A DNA stretch of 10,096 nt from Deltaproteobacteria bacterium (GTDB taxonomy: Bacteria; Desulfobacterota; Anaeroferrophillalia; Anaeroferrophillales; Tharpellaceae), in NCBI GenBank assembly GCA_030633185.1, contig DAOVTG010000077.1, positions 1 through 10,096 on the forward strand, read 5' to 3'. The translations under genes were made by a program, and so were the position numbers. The notes beneath the pieces are model-generated. The model saw nothing but the letters and a program-made list of their open reading frames with translations. It ran no database searches and was not told the DNA's origin. This document shows, piece after piece, positions 6,532 through 10,096 of this stretch (position 1 is its first letter; each line of letters begins with the position of its first letter).

Positions 6532-6594
6532 TTCTATTCCGGGGACACCTTACTTAATTGCAAGCAATTAAGTAAGGTGTCCCCGGAATAGAAA
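6531..6594. repeat. Perfect 31-bp inverted repeat with 2-nt centre (REP/MITE-like palindrome)
   Basis: The left arm 6531-6561 and right arm 6564-6594 are exact reverse complements, separated only by AA (6562-6563). The arm core is CCGGGGACACCTTACTTAAT (6539-6558). From memory, GGGGACAC..TACTTAATT-type palindromes recur in many proteobacterial genomes near REP-associated tyrosine transposase (RAYT, IS200-like) genes, so this is probably a non-autonomous REP-type unit. No transposase gene is present in the window. On RNA it would form a 31-bp stem from either strand and could act as a two-way transcription barrier between the convergent ydbL and mazG genes. No clear target-site duplication is visible at its ends. 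Confidence 0.85.
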
Positions 6595-6901
6595 GGGTTT
6601 CCTTTGAAAACCCGGTTTTTCCTTTCAGTTTCAAGCTGATAGACCGAATATCAACCACGCGTCAACAACTTTCCCACAACCGTATTCACAGGCTCTTCAC
6701 AACCTCTGTGAGTAACCATTAAAAAATCTTTATTTTCCGATAGATAGCCGTCACGTCCAAGCTAACTGTTTAGAATTATTAAGGTTTACACAAACCACAG
6801 CTAATCATAAAATCTCTTAAACAAGCTTTTCATCAATAATTACAAGGGATTAAGAAACAGTTTCCACAAAGTTTTCAACAGCCTGATCAACAACCGGAAA
6901 A
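6595..6901. other. AT-rich non-coding stretch with helically spaced DnaA-box-like motifs
   Basis: No credible gene lies here. On the + strand a motif ending (C/T)(A/C)AC(A/C) recurs with ends at 6656, 6667, 6678, 6690 and 6701, spaced 11-12 bp, and again at 6868, 6880 and 6892, spaced 12 bp. The best match to the DnaA box TTATNCACA is GTATTCACA (6682-6690, 8 of 9). On the - strand TTACTCACA (6707-6715) also matches 8 of 9. Others, such as GTTTCCACA (6860-6868) and TTTTCAACA (6872-6880), match 7 of 9. Between the groups lies an AT-rich core (about 6717-6860) with ATCTTTATTTT (6726-6736), similar to a DNA-unwinding 13-mer. This has the layout of a replication origin or DnaA-titration site, but the strand composition does not switch here and both flanking genes point inward. 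Function not established. Confidence 0.35.
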
Positions 6902-7720
6902 CTAACCCCACCGAATTTTGGCTTTCTGCCATAATATTTCCTGCTCTTCGAGGCTAAGTTTCTCAAGCTCAAATCCGGCGGCAGCAGTAGTTTCTTCCAT
7001 AAAACGAAAGCGGCGCTCAAACTTTTCATTGGCCCGATGCAGCGCCCGGCCCGGTTCAAAACCGGCCACCCGAACCAGATTTATAGCCACAAAAAGGAGA
7101 TCTCCAAGTTCCTCTTCAAGGCGCTCGCCGCCGCTTTCAAGAACCTCCTCAACCTCATCCAGTTCCTCTTTTATTTTTGGTATGAGTGCCGCCGGATCGG
7201 GCCAGTCAAAACCTACCTTGGCGGCCTTTTTCCCAAAGGTGAAGGCTTTTAGAAGAGGTGGCAGTGAGGTTGGCACCCCGTCCAACCGGGAAGCATATTT
7301 TTTACCCTCTACATCTCGTTTAATCTGTTCCCAATTGGTTTTAACCTGATCTTTGGAAATGTTCGCCTCGGGTTGGGCAAAAACATGGGGATGGCGGCGA
7401 ATGAGTTTGGCCCTGATTTGCTCCAAAACGTGATCCAAGGTAAAACGTTCTTCACCTTCAGCCAGACAACTGAAAAAGAGGAGATGAAAAAAGAGATCAC
7501 CCAACTCTTCGGCCATGGCCGGGCTCTCATCATCTTCGAGAGCATCAACAAATTCATAGACCTCTTCTAAAAACTGGTTTTTCATCGAAGAAAAATCCTG
7601 CTCACGATCCCAGGGACAACCTTCCGGCGAGCGCAGTTTACGAACCACCTGCCAGAGTTCGGCAAAACTTTCCGACACGCCTTCAGATCTCTTAAGCGAT
7701 GACTTTGGTTGACTTTTCAT
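6902..7720 (-). CDS. mazG: Nucleoside triphosphate pyrophosphohydrolase MazG
   Basis: 272 residues from ATG 7720 (E. coli MazG has 263). The open frame extends up to 7861, but that part is antisense to the well-conserved hflX start and is not MazG-like; AAGG 8 nt before 7720 supports the chosen start. Two MazG domains are visible. The first has CPWDREQDF (35-43), LEEVYEFVDAL (51-61) and EELGD (71-75). The second has KEELDEVEE (184-192) and EEELGDLLF (202-210). The acidic E-E-x-x-E and E-x-x-D sets that bind Mg2+ are intact in both. MazG hydrolyses NTPs and dNTPs to NMP and pyrophosphate in the cytoplasm, cleaning the nucleotide pool and, in E. coli, lowering ppGpp under starvation. There is no mazEF pair beside it. 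It diverges from hflX with a 24-nt gap. Confidence 0.95.
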   Translation of the reverse strand: MKSQPKSSLKRSEGVSESFAELWQVVRKLRSPEGCPWDREQDFSSMKNQFLEEVYEFVDALEDDESPAMAEELGDLFFHLLFFSCLAEGEERFTLDHVLEQIRAKLIRRHPHVFAQPEANISKDQVKTNWEQIKRDVEGKKYASRLDGVPTSLPPLLKAFTFGKKAAKVGFDWPDPAALIPKIKEELDEVEEVLESGGERLEEELGDLLFVAINLVRVAGFEPGRALHRANEKFERRFRFMEETTAAAGFELEKLSLEEQEILWQKAKIRWG

Positions 7721-7744
7721 GATTATTACCTTATCTCCTAAAAC

Positions 7745-9487
7745 ATGGAAATTTACGGCGATATCAGCGGCCTTAAGCCGCGTATGCGAAAACAGCTTTC
7801 CCAACTCTACCGCCGCCGCTGTCGGCCGGAACAGGTTATCAGTCCGGAACTGGCTCGTCACCTGAGCCTGCTAACCGCCGATTGCGGCCGCCAGTTAGGC
7901 CTGCTCATCGACAGAGGCGGCCATATCGAAATGGTTATTGTCGGTGACAGCCATGCCATCACAATTCCCTCTCTGCACCGTTATCGGCTGGGGCATGGAC
8001 GGCTACGGGGGCTGCGCTGTATCCATACCAGTTTTGGTCCCGAGGGGGTAAACCGGGAGGATATTACCGATCTCACCATGCTTCGGCTTGACCTGATGGC
8101 AGTCATCAAACTCGATAGCGCCGGCCTGCCGGAAAATATCGAGGTCGCCCACCTGCTGCCATCGGACGAAAAAAACAGCTGCCAAACCCTGCCGCCAATC
8201 TCGATTGACAAACTTGATCTGCACTGTTTAGAGCTCTTTCACACTTTGGAAAGCTCAGCCGTCACTCAATTCTCTCACGAAACCGGTGACCCGGAGAGGC
8301 CTAAAGCAATTATCATCAGTGTCGGGCCCAACGCTGCAAAAACCCATGATCAATCAATCGCCGAGATCACGGAGCTGGCCCGAACGGCGGGAATCACGGT
8401 GGTTGATAGTTTCACTCAGCAACGTAAACTCAGTCCGCATACTGCCGTCGGCTCAGGAAAGTTGAAAGAGATTATCATCTCCTCAATGGAGCAGGATGTC
8501 GACCTTTTGATCTTCGATCTTGATTTAAGCCCGACCCAGGTTAAAAATCTCTCCACCTTAACCGATCTTAAAGTAATCGATCGCACCCTCCTGATCTTAG
8601 ATATTTTTGCCCGTAGAGCCTTAAGCCGAGAAGGAAAACTTAAAGTTGAACTGGCCCAGCTCAAATACCGCCTGCCCCGCATCTCCGACAAAACTACGGC
8701 CCTCTCCCGTCTGACTGGGGGCATCGGCAGCCGGGGGCCGGGTGAGACCACCCTGGAGATTGACCGGAGACGCATTCGGGAGAGAATTTCAAAGCTCGAA
8801 AAAAGACTAAAAAAAATGGCCCGGAGCCGGACCATTGCCAGAGGAAAAAGGAAAAGAAATCAGCTACCGCTGGTCTCGATTGTGGGCTATACCAACGCTG
8901 GCAAATCAACCCTGCTCAATAGCTTGACCAACAGCCGGGTTTTTACTGAAAATCTCCCCTTCGCCACCCTGGATCCAACCACCCGGCGCTTGCGTCTACC
9001 CCGAGAGCAGGAGATTATCATCACCGACACCGTCGGATTTATTAAAAATCTACCCAAAGACCTACTTGATGCCTTTCGCACCACCTTTGAGGAACTCGCA
9101 GAAGCTGATCTCCTGTTACACGTGGTCGACAGCAGCAGCAATGATCTAAAAGAACAGGTTGAAGCCGTCGACCAACTTCTTGAAGAACTTGATCTTGCCC
9201 AGATACCAACCCTGGTTGTGGCCAACAAAATCGATCTGGTCAGCGATGAAATCGTCCAATGGCTCAAAAAACGCTATCAGGCGATAGCGATCTCGGCCCG
9301 CCGCGCAGAAAGCCTCGCTCCTTTACTGGATGAGATTATTAAAGCATTAAACAAGAGCTCGCCGAGCCGAGCCCTCAGCTTGCACCGGTTGGAACCGGAG
9401 CATCCTTTTCAAGAACCCGCTCAAGATAAGTGCGAGTCTCCTGCAGAAGATCGGAAAAAATCTTTTTCACCGGTTCAACCGAAGTAA
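7745..9487 (+). CDS. hflX: Ribosome-associated GTPase HflX (long form with C-terminal extension)
   Basis: 580 residues, against 426 in E. coli. An N-terminal extension of about 180 residues (start MEIYGDISGLK, then LYRRR, RGLRCIHT) is typical of the long HflX form. The HflX domain follows, with HTAVGSGKLKEI (232-243) and the Gly-rich loop GGIGSRGPGETTLE (325-338), then a coiled-coil linker. The G domain has G1 GYTNAGKST (381-389), switch I FATLDPTTR (406-414), G3 DTVGF (428-432), G4 NKID (494-497) and G5 ISAR (516-519). HflX binds the 50S subunit and splits stalled or hibernating 70S ribosomes in stress. The conserved domain ends near residue 536. Residues 544-580 are encoded antisense to the neighbouring flavoprotein gene and look like read-through. 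ATG 7745 has no Shine-Dalgarno sequence but is supported by the conserved IYG...GLK start. Confidence 0.95.
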   Translation: MEIYGDISGLKPRMRKQLSQLYRRRCRPEQVISPELARHLSLLTADCGRQLGLLIDRGGHIEMVIVGDSHAITIPSLHRYRLGHGRLRGLRCIHTSFGPEGVNREDITDLTMLRLDLMAVIKLDSAGLPENIEVAHLLPSDEKNSCQTLPPISIDKLDLHCLELFHTLESSAVTQFSHETGDPERPKAIIISVGPNAAKTHDQSIAEITELARTAGITVVDSFTQQRKLSPHTAVGSGKLKEIIISSMEQDVDLLIFDLDLSPTQVKNLSTLTDLKVIDRTLLILDIFARRALSREGKLKVELAQLKYRLPRISDKTTALSRLTGGIGSRGPGETTLEIDRRRIRERISKLEKRLKKMARSRTIARGKRKRNQLPLVSIVGYTNAGKSTLLNSLTNSRVFTENLPFATLDPTTRRLRLPREQEIIITDTVGFIKNLPKDLLDAFRTTFEELAEADLLLHVVDSSSNDLKEQVEAVDQLLEELDLAQIPTLVVANKIDLVSDEIVQWLKKRYQAIAISARRAESLAPLLDEIIKALNKSSPSRALSLHRLEPEHPFQEPAQDKCESPAEDRKKSFSPVQPK

Positions 9488-10096
9488 TGTCAGGAAAACG
9501 TTTTCCGGTAAAGAAGAGGCCACGCTCATAATCACCATCTCGGGCTCGCCTTAAAGCCTCCAGGATACAGAACTGTTGGCCGCACTTTTTCAGACAGGCA
9601 TCACAGCTTTTGGGCCGAATCGAGCTGTCACCGGACAGATATTTCTCGACCAGCGGAGTAAGTATGGCATTGGCCGGCAAACCCACCGGCGACATGATGC
9701 GAACCAGATCGGAAGCCTTGGCATTGATCAACAAATCCTTAAAATTTTTGTGGACGGTACACTCATCGCTTAAAAGAAAGCGGGTTCCGAGCTGAACTCC
9801 GGCAGCCCCTAATTCAAGCTGCTGAGCAATGTCGCGACCGTTGACAAAACCACCGGCAGCAATCACCGGGATTGAGACCGCCTCACAGATAGCCGGCAAA
9901 AGATCGATCGTTTTCTCCTCGGTTCCGAGATGGCCGCCGGCATCACAACCTTCGACGATCACGGCGGCAGCTCCCAGACGTTCCGCTAGGCGCGCTACTT
10001 TTGCCGAAACGACCATAATTATAAGCGGGGTTTTCCACTCTTTACAAATCGTAAAAACATCGCGGGAAAAACCGGCCCCGGCAATCACGACATCAA
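9375..10096 (-). CDS. Nitronate monooxygenase-like FMN flavoprotein (C-terminal part, N-terminus outside window)
   Basis: About 239 codons are visible; the frame is open through 10096 (DVVIAGAGFSRDVF), so the GTG at 10088 is internal and the gene starts outside. The TIM-barrel flavoprotein motifs are AAAVIVEGCDAGGHLG, with the His of the AGGH motif that is the proposed catalytic base, and then IPVIAAGGFVNGRDI and GVQLGTRFLLSDEC, the FMN-phosphate loops. These fit nitronate monooxygenase/2-nitropropane dioxygenase and also FabK-type enoyl-ACP reductases; no lipid-synthesis genes are nearby. A Cys cluster, CDACLKKCGQQFC (C-x2-C-x3-C-x4-C), lies at about 9579-9617. From memory, similar Cys-rich segments occur in homologues from anaerobic bacteria, where a metal or Fe-S site is possible but not shown here. 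The 3' end overlaps hflX by 113 bp in antisense. The substrate is unknown. Confidence 0.85.
   Translation of the reverse strand, partial: DVVIAGAGFSRDVFTICKEWKTPLIIMVVSAKVARLAERLGAAAVIVEGCDAGGHLGTEEKTIDLLPAICEAVSIPVIAAGGFVNGRDIAQQLELGAAGVQLGTRFLLSDECTVHKNFKDLLINAKASDLVRIMSPVGLPANAILTPLVEKYLSGDSSIRPKSCDACLKKCGQQFCILEALRRARDGDYERGLFFTGKRFPDITSVEPVKKIFSDLLQETRTYLERVLEKDAPVPTGAS

Noticed and set aside
6651..6892. Calling the phased motifs a proven chromosomal oriC
   Set aside because: No strand-composition switch by eye, convergent flanking genes and no dnaA/dnaN neighbours; kept only as a candidate protein-binding array.
6902..7720. MazG as part of a mazEF toxin-antitoxin system
   Set aside because: No mazE or mazF-like frames beside it; two full MazG domains point to the housekeeping pyrophosphohydrolase.
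7721..7861. Longer mazG reading up to 7861
   Set aside because: It is antisense to the conserved N-terminus of HflX, is not MazG-like, and ATG 7720 gives the normal family length.
8416..8835. 139-codon open frame on the - strand inside hflX
   Set aside because: Antisense to the conserved HflX domain; Arg/Ser-rich low-information product typical of a shadow frame.
1..10096. tRNA or rRNA genes, CRISPR arrays, intact insertion sequences or phage genes
   Set aside because: None seen: no cloverleaf-like tail or T-loop motif, no regularly spaced direct repeats of CRISPR size, and no transposase or integrase frame.

Overview
The window looks like chromosomal DNA of a Gram-negative bacterium, most likely a member of the Desulfobacterota (former Deltaproteobacteria). 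The signs are an outer-membrane lipid-transport operon, a long-form HflX, a nitronate monooxygenase with a Cys-rich C-terminal segment, and a histidine-kinase style familiar from that group. The lineage is inferred from the proteins only. By eye the + strand carries more C than G throughout, including where genes lie on the - strand.

Region by region. (1) Positions 1-2190, - strand: a moxR / DUF58 / transglutaminase (tgpA-like) operon. The last gene is cut by the window edge after 30 codons. moxR and the DUF58 gene overlap by ATGA, while a 133-bp, hairpin-rich spacer separates the DUF58 gene from the transglutaminase gene. (2) Positions 2325-3259: a gene graveyard. A hybrid sensor kinase has lost its ATPase domain, its reading frame and most of its receiver domain. 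It meets, tail to tail, a TrxC-type thioredoxin that stops just after its WCGHC active site. The two ends join in a ~48-bp scar. (3) Positions 3275-6467, + strand: an intact ydbH-ynbE-ydbL operon. In E. coli this trio forms a bridge that moves phospholipid from the inner to the outer membrane. (4) Positions 6468-6901: a non-coding stretch between convergent genes. It holds a weak hairpin, a perfect 31-bp inverted repeat (REP/MITE-like) and an AT-rich segment with DnaA-box-like motifs at helical spacing. (5) Positions 6902-9487: divergent mazG (-) and hflX (+), both housekeeping or stress genes. (6) Positions 9375-10096, - strand: a nitronate monooxygenase-like flavoprotein, cut by the window edge. 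Its 3' end overlaps the 3' end of hflX by 113 bp.

Most of the window is conserved core biology. I do not see a new multi-gene defence or mobile system. The items most worth a second look are the decayed kinase/thioredoxin junction and its partial resemblance to the palindrome 3.5 kb away, the palindrome itself, the phased DnaA-like motif array (with uniform strand composition arguing against a true origin), the structured spacer before the transglutaminase gene, and the antisense hflX/NMO overlap.
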